Shown one piece after another: positions 1 through 8,113 of a stretch of 41,800 nucleotides of DNA. The DNA comes from Synergistales bacterium 54_24. GTDB lineage: Bacteria; Synergistota; Synergistia; Synergistales; Thermosynergistaceae. The position numbers and the translations under genes were made by a program. The stretch is taken from the NCBI GenBank assembly GCA_001508935.1, contig LGFQ01000004.1, positions 1-41,800 of the forward strand, given 5' to 3'. How positions within the stretch are numbered: the first letter of the stretch is position 1; every line of letters starts with the position of its first letter. The notes below the pieces were generated by a model. That model ran no database searches. It saw only the letters and a program-made list of their open reading frames with translations, and was not told the DNA's origin.

Positions 1-560
1 GAGCTTACGAGCTTACTGCCCTGCGCTTCGACCTCCTCGAGCGCCCTTGCGCTGTCGCCGTGACTTACGTCTACACCTCGCACGGCATCGACTATCACAT
101 ATACCCCGAAGCCATGTTTTAGAGCATCTGTAGCTGATGCCTTGACGCAATAGTCAGTTGCCAGACCGCACAAAAATATCCTCCTCGCTCCCGCTTCATT
201 CAACGTGACATGAAGGTCTGTACCGCTGAAGGCGGAGTAGGCTTCTTCCTTCGGATTTGTGCCCTTGCTAACGACTATTGCTTCCGGCGGCATGATCAGA
301 TCTGGGTGAAAGGCGGCTCCGGGTGAGTTTTGAACGCAATGAGGAGGCCAGATGCCGCCATATCTCTTGAAGCTACAATGGTTTTCGGGATGCCAGTCGC
401 GGGAGAAAACCACCTTTCCGCCTTTGCTTGAGAACAATTCGATAAGGCGATTCACCATCGGTACTATTTCGTCGCCCCCCGGCACGGACAGTGTACCCCC
501 AGGGCAAAAGTCGACCTGAAGGTCGACTACGAGCAACGCGTCTTCGCGACCTATCTTCAT
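1..560 (-). CDS. pncA: Nicotinamidase / isochorismatase-family hydrolase (3' end beyond window)
   Basis: Partial gene, read leftward and cut by the window edge after about 186 codons. By family it hydrolyses nicotinamide to nicotinate and ammonia in NAD salvage. Seen: ATG at 558-560 behind a good GGGAGG site; N-terminal LLVVDLQVDF with the catalytic Asp; SRDWHP and H-containing metal-site segment; a VSKG lysine; and CGLATDYCV carrying the nucleophilic Cys with the usual cis-peptide context. The Asp-Lys-Cys triad is therefore complete. No partner gene is visible on its side; it is divergent from selA. Another isochorismatase-family amidase is possible, but the spacing of the motifs favours PncA. 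Confidence 0.88.
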   Translation of the reverse strand, partial: MKIGREDALLVVDLQVDFCPGGTLSVPGGDEIVPMVNRLIELFSSKGGKVVFSRDWHPENHCSFKRYGGIWPPHCVQNSPGAAFHPDLIMPPEAIVVSKGTNPKEEAYSAFSGTDLHVTLNEAGARRIFLCGLATDYCVKASATDALKHGFGVYVIVDAVRGVDVSHGDSARALEEVEAQGSKLVS

Positions 561-760
561 TCCCTCGTCCCTCCCTTTGAAGCTATGTTCATAGTTGTGA
601 ACAGTTTGCTAAGATTATATGCTACAATTCTAAAATGATATGGGCGCTTCCATATTCGCAGCGGGTTTTAAACTTTTTCGCATAAATATTATAGGCTTTG
701 CCGAAGCCTCAGATAAAGGTTAAAATTTTTTCAAGAGTGAAGATCCGAGGAGGGTCTAAT
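561..760. promoter_or_regulatory. Divergent pncA/selA intergenic region with inverted repeats
   Basis: AT-rich 200-bp spacer between divergent genes. A GTTCA/TGAAC inverted repeat (587-602, 6-nt spacer) lies on the pncA side. On the minus strand a TATAAT lies near 614-619, with a poor -35. A perfect AGGCTT/AAGCCT hairpin (693-709, 5-nt loop) sits about 50 nt before the selA start and is followed by an A/T-rich stretch. No regulator can be assigned. Nothing resembling tRNA-Sec was found here. Confidence 0.35.
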
Positions 761-2158
761 ATGAATGATCCCTTTAATGCGATCTTGCGAGCTCTGCCCT
801 CGATGGACAGTTTATTGGCCAAGGGATGGATTAGCCTTTTTGAAGACGAATTAGGCAGGAGCGCCGTCAAGTCGATAGCCTCTGAGGCGATGGACGAGTT
901 GCGCAAGGAGATAATCGCCGGACAAAGGATGGAAGTGGAAGAAAATGCCATAGAAGAAGAAATAAGGCGACGCCTCGAGGCGCGCGTCAAGATGAAGCTA
1001 AAACCTCTGGTAAACGCCACCGGTGTCGTCGTGCACACTAACTTGGGAAGATCCCCTCTGGCGCAGGAAGCGATAGAAACAGTGGCTAGCATTGCCCGCT
1101 CTTACAGCAACTTGGAATACGACTTAGCCGGGGGAAGCCGCGGCCACCGTGGTGATCACGTGGAATGGTTGTTAGAGCGAATAACAGGTGCTGAGTCAGC
1201 GCTCGTAGTAAACAACAACGCAGGCGCCGTTCTATTAGCGCTTTCCGCCCTGGCCAAGGGGAGAGAGGTCATAGTTTCAAGGGGAGAACTGGTTGAAATC
1301 GGGGGGTCCTTCAGAATACCTGAGATATTGGAGCTTTCCGGCGCAAAATTGGTGGAGGTAGGGACGACAAACCGCACCTACCCGAAGGATTACCAGTCGG
1401 CCATAACAGACCAGACTGCTCTCATTCTCAAGGTTCATCCCTCAAACTATCGCATCGTGGGCTTTACCTCCTCCGTTCCGCGGAGCACCCTCACAGACTT
1501 GGCTCGCCAAAGTGGGCTATACCTCGTCGAGGACCTCGGAAGCGGCGTGCTCGAAGACCTGACAGAAAGCGGCTTGCCGGGAGAACCAACGGTGAGCGAA
1601 TGCATAAAAGACGGCGTAGATCTCGTTACCTTCTCCGGGGATAAGCTCCTCGGAGGGCCCCAGGCGGGTTGTATAGTGGGGAGAAGAGATCTCATAGATC
1701 GCATGAGATCCTACCCTCTTTTGCGGGCATTGCGCACAGATAAAATGACGCTGGCAGCTTTGGAAGCGACGCTTTCGCTCCACATGCGAGGAGACTGGTC
1801 CTCTATCCCCGCGCTCGCCATGGTGACCGCCTCAGCCGAAGATCTCCTCTCTCGCGCCGAGGCGCTCGCTGAAAAGCTCAAAAAGGAACTACCGTCATGG
1901 TGCGTTTCTGTGAAGAAAGTTTACGACGTCGTCGGAGGGGGAGCCTTTCCGGAGCACCCGCTTGAGGGATACGCCGTGGCGGTGGCGTCACCACATATGA
2001 GTGAAGAAGAGCTTTGTGATTTCTTGAGAAGCTTCAAACCTCCCATCATATGCAACGTCTCAGGAAAGTCCTTGCTGTTTCATGTGAGGACGCTATTGTT
2101 AGGCGACGAAGACCATATAGAAAGGGCCCTCGTTGAAGCTTGGGGTGGTGAAAGGTGA
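761..2158 (+). CDS. selA: L-seryl-tRNA(Sec) selenium transferase
   Basis: PLP enzyme that converts Ser-tRNA(Sec) to Sec-tRNA(Sec) with selenophosphate. Length is 465 aa, normal for bacterial SelA. The start is the ATG at 761, 7 nt after a GAGGAGGG site; an in-frame upstream ATG at 698 would add 21 residues without a ribosome site. Seen: N-terminal helical region, the LVNATGVVVHTNLGRSPL entry segment of the fold, and the PLP lysine in SGDKLLGGPQAG at about residue 295. The gene overlaps selB by 4 nt (GTGA), so the two are translationally coupled. selC and selD are not in the window. Confidence 0.96.
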   Translation: MNDPFNAILRALPSMDSLLAKGWISLFEDELGRSAVKSIASEAMDELRKEIIAGQRMEVEENAIEEEIRRRLEARVKMKLKPLVNATGVVVHTNLGRSPLAQEAIETVASIARSYSNLEYDLAGGSRGHRGDHVEWLLERITGAESALVVNNNAGAVLLALSALAKGREVIVSRGELVEIGGSFRIPEILELSGAKLVEVGTTNRTYPKDYQSAITDQTALILKVHPSNYRIVGFTSSVPRSTLTDLARQSGLYLVEDLGSGVLEDLTESGLPGEPTVSECIKDGVDLVTFSGDKLLGGPQAGCIVGRRDLIDRMRSYPLLRALRTDKMTLAALEATLSLHMRGDWSSIPALAMVTASAEDLLSRAEALAEKLKKELPSWCVSVKKVYDVVGGGAFPEHPLEGYAVAVASPHMSEEELCDFLRSFKPPIICNVSGKSLLFHVRTLLLGDEDHIERALVEAWGGER

Positions 2159-4089
2159 ACAACGCGATCGTCGAAGTGCCGGTGGTGCTGGGCACGGCTG
2201 GCCATGTGGACCACGGAAAGACGGAGTTGGTGCGCGCCCTTACCGGCGTCGACACCGACCGACTCTCTGAGGAGAAGCGAAGGGGCATTACCATAGAGCT
2301 TGGCTTCGCTCCATTGATCTTGCCCGATGGCCGCATCGTGAGCATAGTCGATGTCCCGGGACATGAGCGCTTCATACGTCAGATGACTGCTGGAGCTGCA
2401 GGTATCGACGCCGTCATCTTTGTGGTGGCTGCAGACGAAGGTGTGATGCAGCAAACCAGAGAACACCTGGAGATATTGGAGTTGCTTGGCATCAGCGACG
2501 GAATCATCGTCCTCACCAAGGCTGACCTTGTGGATGAGGACATGCTCTCTCTGGCCAAGACGGAGGTAGAGGAGCTCGTCAAGGGCACATTCCTCGAGGG
2601 GAAATCGATTGTAGCCGTCTCCGCGGTAAAAGGGTTACACCTCGACGAATTGGTAAGAGAAATAGAAACGCTTGTGAACCGCATTCCTCCGAGGAGCGCC
2701 GGCGGATCGCTCTTCATGCCGATAGATAGAGCTTTTCCGATGTCTGGCTTTGGCACCATCGTAACCGGTACCATCTATGAGGGCGCTGTCTCCCTCGGCG
2801 ACGTTGTAGAATTAATGCCTAAAGGGATACGCGCAAAAGTGCGATCGCTACAGGTTCATGGCAAATCCGTCCAACGGGCGCAAGCTGGTCAACGCGCGGC
2901 AATAAACCTCGCCGGCATTCCGATCGCCGAAGTAAATAGGGGAGATGTGCTCTGCGGCGCAGAACTCTTGCGCTCGACCAAATGTGTCAATGTCTCTCTC
3001 GAATTGCTCGCCTCCGCCCCGATCAGCCTTAGGCACTGGCAACGGGTGAGGCTTCATGTCGGTACATCGGACCTCTTGGCCCGCGTTTCCCTTCTCTCTA
3101 AGGTCGAAATACATCCTGGAGACGAAACCTTCGCTCAGCTCCTCTTAGAGGACGACGTGGCGGTTAAAGCGGGGCAGAGGTTCATCGTCCGATCTTATAG
3201 CCCTTTGAGGACCATCGGAGGCGGCGTAATCCTATTTCCCTATGGCAAGAGGCCGAAGGGGAAGGCCGGCCGTTTCAAGACATTACAATTTCTTGAGCAT
3301 TTGAAGGCAGACACCAGTATAGAAGGGCGAGTTTTAGCCATCATCGAGTCTCTCAAATCTGTACACCTTGAGGAGTTGGCCATCCTAACGCAGGAAGGTA
3401 GAAGGGAAATAACCTCCGTCGGTAAAGAGCTGCAGAGGAAGGGCAAGTTGTATTTCTTCGAAGAAGAGGGAGGTTTCTTTTTGTCTGCCTCGGCCCTTGG
3501 CCAGCTCGAAGACGAACTTAAACGGACTTTAGAAGACTTTCACAGGAAAAATCCACACCTTCGCGGCGTTTCGCTCGAAGAAACAGCGGAGAGACTCTCT
3601 TTCAAGTTAGGCGCAAATCTGTTGCGAGCCATTGTTAAAGAAATGCAAAGCAGAGGAGAGATTGCAATTGGGCCCGACGACAAGCTGCGGCTCGCTAAAT
3701 TTTCCCCTTCTGCCGACGAGAATCTCCAGAAGATATGCGACCGTATCATCAGCCTCTGCCTTGAGCGCGGCTTTCAACTGCCGACGGTTGGCGAACTCGC
3801 TGAGGAAGTGGGCGCTAAAGGAGAAAAACTGACGAAAGCGTTGGAAATGCTGAAAGAAGGAGGAGCATTGCAGTTCGTCGGCGGAGAATTCGTCCTTGTG
3901 CGCCAAATTGAGGAAGAGTTCGTGAAGCTCCTTCTGGGGTTGGAGGAGATAACGATTTCGTCGGTAAGAGATTCGGCTAATGTAAGCAGAAAGTATCTTC
4001 TTCCTTTATTAGAATATATGGATGCAAAAGGGATAACACGTCGAGCTGGCAATAAACGCATATTGCTAAAGAACCAAAAATTGACTTGA
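2155..4089 (+). CDS. selB: Selenocysteine-specific elongation factor SelB
   Basis: GTPase that delivers Sec-tRNA(Sec) to UGA codons followed by a SECIS hairpin. GTG start overlapping the selA stop. 644 aa, the size of full-length bacterial SelB. Seen: G1 GHVDHGKTELV (about residues 17-27), G2 RGITIELGFA, G3 DVPGHE, G4 TKAD, and a C-terminal half (after about residue 370) with repeated helical segments as expected for four winged-helix domains that bind SECIS RNA. The presence of selAB implies selenoproteins elsewhere in the genome; none was recognised here. Confidence 0.96.
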   Translation: MNNAIVEVPVVLGTAGHVDHGKTELVRALTGVDTDRLSEEKRRGITIELGFAPLILPDGRIVSIVDVPGHERFIRQMTAGAAGIDAVIFVVAADEGVMQQTREHLEILELLGISDGIIVLTKADLVDEDMLSLAKTEVEELVKGTFLEGKSIVAVSAVKGLHLDELVREIETLVNRIPPRSAGGSLFMPIDRAFPMSGFGTIVTGTIYEGAVSLGDVVELMPKGIRAKVRSLQVHGKSVQRAQAGQRAAINLAGIPIAEVNRGDVLCGAELLRSTKCVNVSLELLASAPISLRHWQRVRLHVGTSDLLARVSLLSKVEIHPGDETFAQLLLEDDVAVKAGQRFIVRSYSPLRTIGGGVILFPYGKRPKGKAGRFKTLQFLEHLKADTSIEGRVLAIIESLKSVHLEELAILTQEGRREITSVGKELQRKGKLYFFEEEGGFFLSASALGQLEDELKRTLEDFHRKNPHLRGVSLEETAERLSFKLGANLLRAIVKEMQSRGEIAIGPDDKLRLAKFSPSADENLQKICDRIISLCLERGFQLPTVGELAEEVGAKGEKLTKALEMLKEGGALQFVGGEFVLVRQIEEEFVKLLLGLEEITISSVRDSANVSRKYLLPLLEYMDAKGITRRAGNKRILLKNQKLT

Positions 4090-4113
4090 GTGTTATGATA
4101 AGATGAAGGGGTC

Positions 4114-4142
4114 TTGTATATAAATGAAAATAATAGTATAAT
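4114..4142 (+). promoter_or_regulatory. Sigma-A-type promoter for veg(-ispE)
   Basis: TTGTAT (4114-4119), exactly 17 bp, then a perfect TATAAT (4137-4142). Predicted start near 4149, giving a leader of about 23 nt with GGGAG at 4159-4163 before the veg ATG. It sits in the only noncoding gap after selB. Confidence 0.75.
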
Positions 4143-4171
4143 TTATGCATTAATTTTCGGGAGTGAGGACC

Positions 4172-4417
4172 ATGCCTTCAAACCTAGTGAATATCAGAGA
4201 ATGGGTGACGCTTCACAAGGGGGCAAGGGTGCGCTGTCGAGAGCTCAGAAGTCGCAGGAAGGTCGAAATCAAACAGGGCGTCATATTGGAAACCTATCCG
4301 CGGCTTTTTACCATGTTCATCGAATCTCAAAACAGTACGGTTTCTTTCAGATATAGCGATTTACTCACCCACGAGGTGGAGATAGAGCTTCTATCTGCCC
4401 CTGAAGTGACCATATGA
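4172..4417 (+). CDS. veg: Veg family protein (DUF1021)
   Basis: Small basic protein of 81 aa. The family is named for B. subtilis Veg, a highly transcribed gene linked to biofilm matrix regulation; the biochemical role is unsettled. Seen: an N-terminal helix, a basic RCRELRSRRKVEIKQG segment typical of the family, then beta-rich sequence ending in a short acidic strand. Start chosen at ATG 4172, 8 nt after GGGAG; a GTG 9 nt upstream overlaps that site and is unlikely. It is followed by ispE after 59 nt, the same neighbourhood as in B. subtilis, so a shared transcript is likely. Confidence 0.85.
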   Translation: MPSNLVNIREWVTLHKGARVRCRELRSRRKVEIKQGVILETYPRLFTMFIESQNSTVSFRYSDLLTHEVEIELLSAPEVTI

Positions 4418-4476
4418 ATTTTACCATATGAGTTGATCTTGGCGATCTTGTTCGATCGTGGGAGCGAAAGCGAGAG

Positions 4477-5346
4477 ATGTCTGGACAAGAATGTAATTTA
4501 CCCAGCCCCGCTAAAGTCAACATCACGCTGAGGATTGTGTCCAAGCGGGCCAATGGTTACCATGATCTCGTCTCTACGTTCATAAGGATCGATGGAGTTG
4601 AAGAGATTTCCATAAAATTTCGTGACACCTGCGATGGAAAAGACGTGGTTCAAACTTACAACATTCGTATTGACGGCGAAAACCTGATCAACTCTACTCT
4701 CTCTTTTCTTAGGAAAAGGAATCTGCCTATACCTCCGCTCGAAGTGAAGGTTTGGAAACGAATTCCCCCGGGGAGCGGACTCGGCGGGGGGAGTGGCAAT
4801 GCTGCATCTATCCTCCATTGGGCTAAAAGCAGGTGGGGTGGCGATGTCACTCCGATGGAAACGAGCGCTATAGGAGCCGATGTGCCGTTTCTTTTCAGCG
4901 GTTATCGTGCAGCGCTCGTCCGCAAAATTGGAGATGACTTCACGCCAATTGAACCTCTTGAAGGATATGCCTTTCTGTTTTTGATTCCTAATTGGAGAGT
5001 CCCGACAACTTATGCCTTCAGCAAGCTGGACCAGCACTATGCCAGCTCAGGATGGCCGATGGACGAAGGCGCGGCCATTGACGAGACGTTAGAGCTGTTG
5101 AACAGGCTCAAAAGAGGCGATAGGGTTGGTCTTTTGCCAAACGACTTCCTTCCCGCTTTAGCAGAACATAGCAATGCTTACGAAGAGATTTTTCGCTCTG
5201 TAGAAAATACCGGCGCCTTGGCCTGGGGTTTGAGTGGCAGCGGCTCAGCGGCATTCGCTATATTCGAGGGCTCATGCGAGGCGCAAAGATCGAAGCAAAA
5301 GCTCTCCTCTTGTGGGTTGATAGATCGCATAATGGCCTTTGCCTGA
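4477..5346 (+). CDS. ispE: 4-diphosphocytidyl-2-C-methyl-D-erythritol kinase
   Basis: GHMP-superfamily kinase of the MEP isoprenoid pathway; phosphorylates the 2-hydroxyl of CDP-ME. 289 aa, normal length. Seen: SPAKVNITLRI near the N-terminus with the substrate-contacting Lys, NGYHDL, the glycine-rich GHMP loop PPGSGLGGGSGNAAS (about residues 97-111), IGADVPFLFSG with the catalytic-site Asp, and the C-terminal GLSGSGSAAF motif. The ATG at 4477 has only a weak purine-rich site upstream, so read-through expression from the veg promoter is plausible. Confidence 0.95.
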   Translation: MSGQECNLPSPAKVNITLRIVSKRANGYHDLVSTFIRIDGVEEISIKFRDTCDGKDVVQTYNIRIDGENLINSTLSFLRKRNLPIPPLEVKVWKRIPPGSGLGGGSGNAASILHWAKSRWGGDVTPMETSAIGADVPFLFSGYRAALVRKIGDDFTPIEPLEGYAFLFLIPNWRVPTTYAFSKLDQHYASSGWPMDEGAAIDETLELLNRLKRGDRVGLLPNDFLPALAEHSNAYEEIFRSVENTGALAWGLSGSGSAAFAIFEGSCEAQRSKQKLSSCGLIDRIMAFA

Positions 5347-5514
5347 GCGAGGCATGCGTACCTCCGCGGCAAGGCAGCAAATCATCCCCGCGGTGGTTAA
5401 GACTCCTCTTTATGTTTTGCGTTAAATCTTGGTCCATCTTTTACGCCATCCGGCCCGAGATTAAGGCGTCCTCCAAGGGGTGCTGGGATAGCGCGCGAAC
5501 CTCAACTCGGAGAT
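5347..5514 (+). other. Noncoding gap after ispE with a hairpin
   Basis: No gene seen. An inverted repeat pairs 5360-5369 with 5388-5397 (ten pairs with one T-T mismatch, core CCGCGG, 18-nt loop). The T-rich stretch begins about 13 nt after the stem, so it is a poor intrinsic terminator, but it is the only candidate 3' end for the veg-ispE transcript. Confidence 0.3.
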
Positions 5515-5543
5515 TTGACCACCTTTATCTTTTGCGCTACAAT
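5515..5543 (+). promoter_or_regulatory. Sigma-A-type promoter for ferredoxin
   Basis: TTGACC (5515-5520), 17-bp spacer, TACAAT (5538-5543). Start predicted near 5550, a few bases before the AGGAGG site at 5558-5563, so the leader is very short. Confidence 0.75.
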
Positions 5544-5572
5544 CCCACATAATTGACAGGAGGTGAACTTGC

Positions 5573-5764
5573 GTGCAAGTTAAACTCAACCGTGACGATT
5601 GCATAGGGTGTGGCGTCTGCGCACAGATATGCCCCGATGTCTTCGAACTTGACGAAGATGCCGGCAAGGCCAAAGTCATCAGGCCCGCAGGGGCGGAGTG
5701 CGCAAAAGAGGCGGCGGATAGCTGTCCGGTCTCTTGTATAAAAGTCGAGGAGGATAAGGAGTAA
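5573..5764 (+). CDS. Ferredoxin, single [4Fe-4S] Thermotoga type
   Basis: 63-aa cytoplasmic electron carrier. GTG start 9 nt after a perfect AGGAGG. Cysteines fall at 10, 13, 16, 20, 43, 51 and 55. By analogy with the Thermotoga maritima ferredoxin, C10, C13, C16 and C51 (in SCPVSC) should hold one cubane cluster, while C20 and C43 are placed to form the structural disulphide. C55 is extra; a second cluster cannot be built because the remaining cysteines lack the right spacing. Monocistronic, with its own promoter; the next transcription unit (tRNA) has its own. Confidence 0.92.
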   Translation: MQVKLNRDDCIGCGVCAQICPDVFELDEDAGKAKVIRPAGAECAKEAADSCPVSCIKVEEDKE

Positions 5765-5781
5765 ATATCGTGTCCCACCGC

Positions 5782-5809
5782 TTGCTTTTGTCGAGTCTTC
5801 GTATATAAT
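5782..5809 (+). promoter_or_regulatory. Promoter of the CAU tRNA gene
   Basis: TTGCTT (5782-5787), 16-bp spacer, perfect TATAAT (5804-5809). The predicted start falls at about 5816, so the primary transcript has almost no 5' leader before the tRNA at 5817. Confidence 0.65.
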
Positions 5810-5816
5810 TTCGATG

Positions 5817-5891
5817 GGGCCCATAGCTCAATGGTAGAGCCACCGGCTCATAACCGGAAGGTTCCTGGTTCGAGTCCAGGTGGGCCCACCA
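5817..5891 (+). tRNA. tRNA with CAU anticodon (tRNA-Met, possibly tRNA-Ile2)
   Basis: Full cloverleaf: acceptor 5817-5823 pairs with 5881-5887; D arm GCTC/GAGC with a short 7-nt loop; anticodon CAT at 5849-5851 in loop CTCATAA; T arm CCTGG/CCAGG with TTCGAGT loop; A discriminator and encoded CCA (5889-5891). The first anticodon-stem pair (27-43) is an A-A mismatch. It lacks the initiator features (it has a paired 1-72 and no three-G-pair anticodon stem). CAU could be elongator Met or lysidine-modified Ile2; sequence alone does not decide for me. Confidence 0.95.
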
Positions 5892-5909
5892 CTCTTGGTT
5901 TATTCGATG

Positions 5910-5945
5910 AAGGCCACCTACCTCTGGTTTGGTGGCTTTTCTTTA
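5910..5945 (+). terminator. Rho-independent terminator after the tRNA
   Basis: GCCACC (5913-5918) pairs with GGTGGC (5931-5936), extended by A-T/G-T pairs, and runs directly into TTTTCTTT. It separates the tRNA from the rnhA gene, whose ribosome site lies just beyond. Confidence 0.85.
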
Positions 5946-5965
5946 TCGAGCGGAGGTAGTGCGCG

Positions 5966-6385
5966 TTGAACGATGTCAAGGTATATACGGATGGGGCATC
6001 TCGGGGCAATCCTGGAGCTGCTGCCGCCGCTTTTGTGGTATATTGGCCCGAAGGGCGCGTCGATCACATGGGCTTATATTTAGGCAGGACTACAAACAAC
6101 GTGGCCGAATATGTGGCATTGGTGGCGGCCTTGCGCTACATCTTAAATAGAGGAGTCGAGAGTTTTGCTCTTTTCTCCGACAGTGAATTATTGATAAAGC
6201 AGATCAAAGGGAGATATGCAGTGCGGTCGGCCCGTTTAAAGCGCCTTCATGAGGAAGCGATGTCGCTGTTATCTCGCTTTGACTCATATCGCGTGAATCA
6301 TGTGCCTCGGGAGGAAAACTTCGAGGCCGATCGTTGGGCGAACGAGACGCTGGATGCGGCAAGGGCTACCATGACGGCATTTTAA
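5966..6385 (+). CDS. rnhA: Ribonuclease HI family protein
   Basis: 139-aa RNase H fold that cleaves RNA in RNA:DNA hybrids. TTG start with GGAGG at 5952-5956 (9-nt spacing); no ATG or GTG is in frame nearby. Seen: YTDGASRGNPG (Asp9), NNVAEYVAL (Glu48), FSDSELLIKQI (Asp72), and a C-terminal REENFEADRWAN motif with the fourth acidic residue. There is no N-terminal hybrid-binding domain. It belongs to the compact bacterial/archaeal type (YpdQ-like) rather than the E. coli type. It heads the trpS-scpAB run. Confidence 0.9.
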   Translation: MNDVKVYTDGASRGNPGAAAAAFVVYWPEGRVDHMGLYLGRTTNNVAEYVALVAALRYILNRGVESFALFSDSELLIKQIKGRYAVRSARLKRLHEEAMSLLSRFDSYRVNHVPREENFEADRWANETLDAARATMTAF

Positions 6386-6407
6386 CGATAGACGAGGTGA
6401 CATCTTT

Positions 6408-7397
6408 ATGATGAAGCGTATTTTCAGCGGAATGCGACCAACTGGCAAACTACATCTGGGACATCTGGCTGGCGCCCTCACCAATTGGGTACGCCTTCAA
6501 GATGAATACGAATGTTTCTTCTGTATCGTCGACTGGCATGGCTTAATGTCAGAGTATGCCGATAGTAAGATGATTAGGGAAAATTGCATTGAAGTCTTGC
6601 TCGATTGGTTAGCTGTCGGCATCGATCCGAGGCGTTCGGTAGTCTTCATGCAATCTCATGTGCCAGAACACGCCGAATTGCATTTGGCCCTCTCCATGAT
6701 TACGCCTTTGGGCTGGTTGGAGAGGAACCCCACATATAAAGAACAGATTTTAAACATGCAAAACAAAGATCTCGGCACTTACGCCTTCTTGGGTTATCCT
6801 GTCCTCATGGCCGCAGATATCTTGCTTTATAAGGCAGAAGTGGTCCCTGTGGGTGAAGATCAATCTGCCCACCTGGAAATAACCAGGGAGATCGCAAGGC
6901 GGTTCAATAGCTTCTTCGGAGAGGTCTTCCCTGAACCGCAAATGCTCCTTACGCCCACACCGAGGGTCCCTGGCACAGATGGACGGAAGATGAGCAAGTC
7001 TTACGGGAATGCCATAAACATTTCAGACCCTTTTGATCTCATATGGGAGAAGCTCAGGACGATGGTCACCGACCCGGCTCGTTACCGTCGCACTGACCCG
7101 GGAGACCCGGATAAATGTCCGGTCTGGGATCTGCATAAGGTCTTCACGCAAGACCTGAACAAGAGGAATGAATTAGATCGGGGTTGCCGTACTGCTGGGA
7201 TCGGTTGCATAGATTGTAAAAAGGTTTTGTTTGAGAATATCAAGAACGCCCTTTCTCCGATTCAAGATAAAAGGCGCTATTATGAAGCTCACAGGGAAGA
7301 ATTCCTGGATGTATTGTATGATGGTGCTAAAAAGGCAAAAAGCGTGGCAAAAAACGTAATGGAGGAGGTTAAAGTATCGGTTGGCCTCACGCTGTGA
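6408..7397 (+). CDS. trpS: Tryptophanyl-tRNA synthetase
   Basis: Class I aminoacyl-tRNA synthetase charging tRNA-Trp; 329 aa, normal for bacterial TrpRS. Seen: the N-terminal GMRPTGKLHLGHLAGAL with the HIGH-type signature (residues about 9-25), the WLERNPTYK segment, GRKMSKSYGN carrying KMSKS (about residue 195), and a C-terminal IDCKK helix typical of the family. The site GAGGTG lies upstream; two consecutive ATGs make the start ambiguous by one codon. It overlaps scpA by 4 nt (GTGA). Confidence 0.97.
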   Translation: MMKRIFSGMRPTGKLHLGHLAGALTNWVRLQDEYECFFCIVDWHGLMSEYADSKMIRENCIEVLLDWLAVGIDPRRSVVFMQSHVPEHAELHLALSMITPLGWLERNPTYKEQILNMQNKDLGTYAFLGYPVLMAADILLYKAEVVPVGEDQSAHLEITREIARRFNSFFGEVFPEPQMLLTPTPRVPGTDGRKMSKSYGNAINISDPFDLIWEKLRTMVTDPARYRRTDPGDPDKCPVWDLHKVFTQDLNKRNELDRGCRTAGIGCIDCKKVLFENIKNALSPIQDKRRYYEAHREEFLDVLYDGAKKAKSVAKNVMEEVKVSVGLTL

Positions 7398-8113
7398 CGG
7401 ATGCTTTTAAGGTAGAAATCGAGGGGTTTTCGGGTCCGCTCGAGCTGCTCTGTTCTCTTCTTGAGAGCGGAGAACTCGACGCTTCCCTCATCAGCGCGAG
7501 GGAGATAGTATCTGCTTATTGGCAATTTCTCCACAAAAGCGGACGCACCTCTCTCGATGCGATCGCGGAGTTTCTAATTTTGGCAGCGCATCTTTTGTTG
7601 AGCAAGGCTAAAGCCTTAATCCCCCCCGCTGGTGATGTTGAAACCGAGGAAGACGAAGAAGAGATATTGCCTCCGACGGAGAGCCTCCTTCCTTATCGTA
7701 TGGCAGTCGATCTTCTCGCCAAGAAGTTTGCCGAGCGTCAGAGGTTCTTCAATCGCCCGCCTGAAGAGGGTACTCCCGTATTTGAAGTGGGGGACGTATA
7801 CTTATTATCGGCTATGTGGTGGGGGCTATATGCGAAAAAGAGCCAGTTAACCTGTTGTATAGAGGACGAATTGGCGTGGGAGGGGATCCCCACGCCAATT
7901 CCGGAGGAGGAGCAGGTGGAAAAGCGCATTGCCGAAGTTTGCTCTATCCTGGAGGAGAAAGGGGAGCTTTTTTTAGGCGATTTATTGGCGGGTAGGCGTA
8001 GCCGTTCGCATCTCGTGGTTACGCTGCTCGCGCTGTTGGAGTTGTGCCGTTTGGGTCGAATAAGTTTGAGCCAGGAGGGCCGTTGGAGTGATGTGGCCAT
8101 CGCCTTGCGATGA
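7394..8113 (+). CDS. scpA: Segregation and condensation protein A
   Basis: Kleisin subunit that bridges the SMC heads and binds ScpB in the bacterial condensin. 239 aa; GTG start coupled to trpS. Seen: N-terminal EGFSGPLELLCSLLE (family hallmark), the AEFLILAAHLLLSKAKAL helix that contacts the SMC neck, an acidic linker (about residues 78-95), and a C-terminal winged-helix segment VVTLLALLELCRLGRISL. It overlaps scpB by 26 nt. Confidence 0.95.
   Translation: MTDAFKVEIEGFSGPLELLCSLLESGELDASLISAREIVSAYWQFLHKSGRTSLDAIAEFLILAAHLLLSKAKALIPPAGDVETEEDEEEILPPTESLLPYRMAVDLLAKKFAERQRFFNRPPEEGTPVFEVGDVYLLSAMWWGLYAKKSQLTCCIEDELAWEGIPTPIPEEEQVEKRIAEVCSILEEKGELFLGDLLAGRRSRSHLVVTLLALLELCRLGRISLSQEGRWSDVAIALR

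Noticed and set aside
5274-5552. 92-codon plus-strand frame between ispE and ferredoxin
   Set aside because: Its first part is a shadow of ispE, the rest covers the ferredoxin promoter, and the translation shows no domain.
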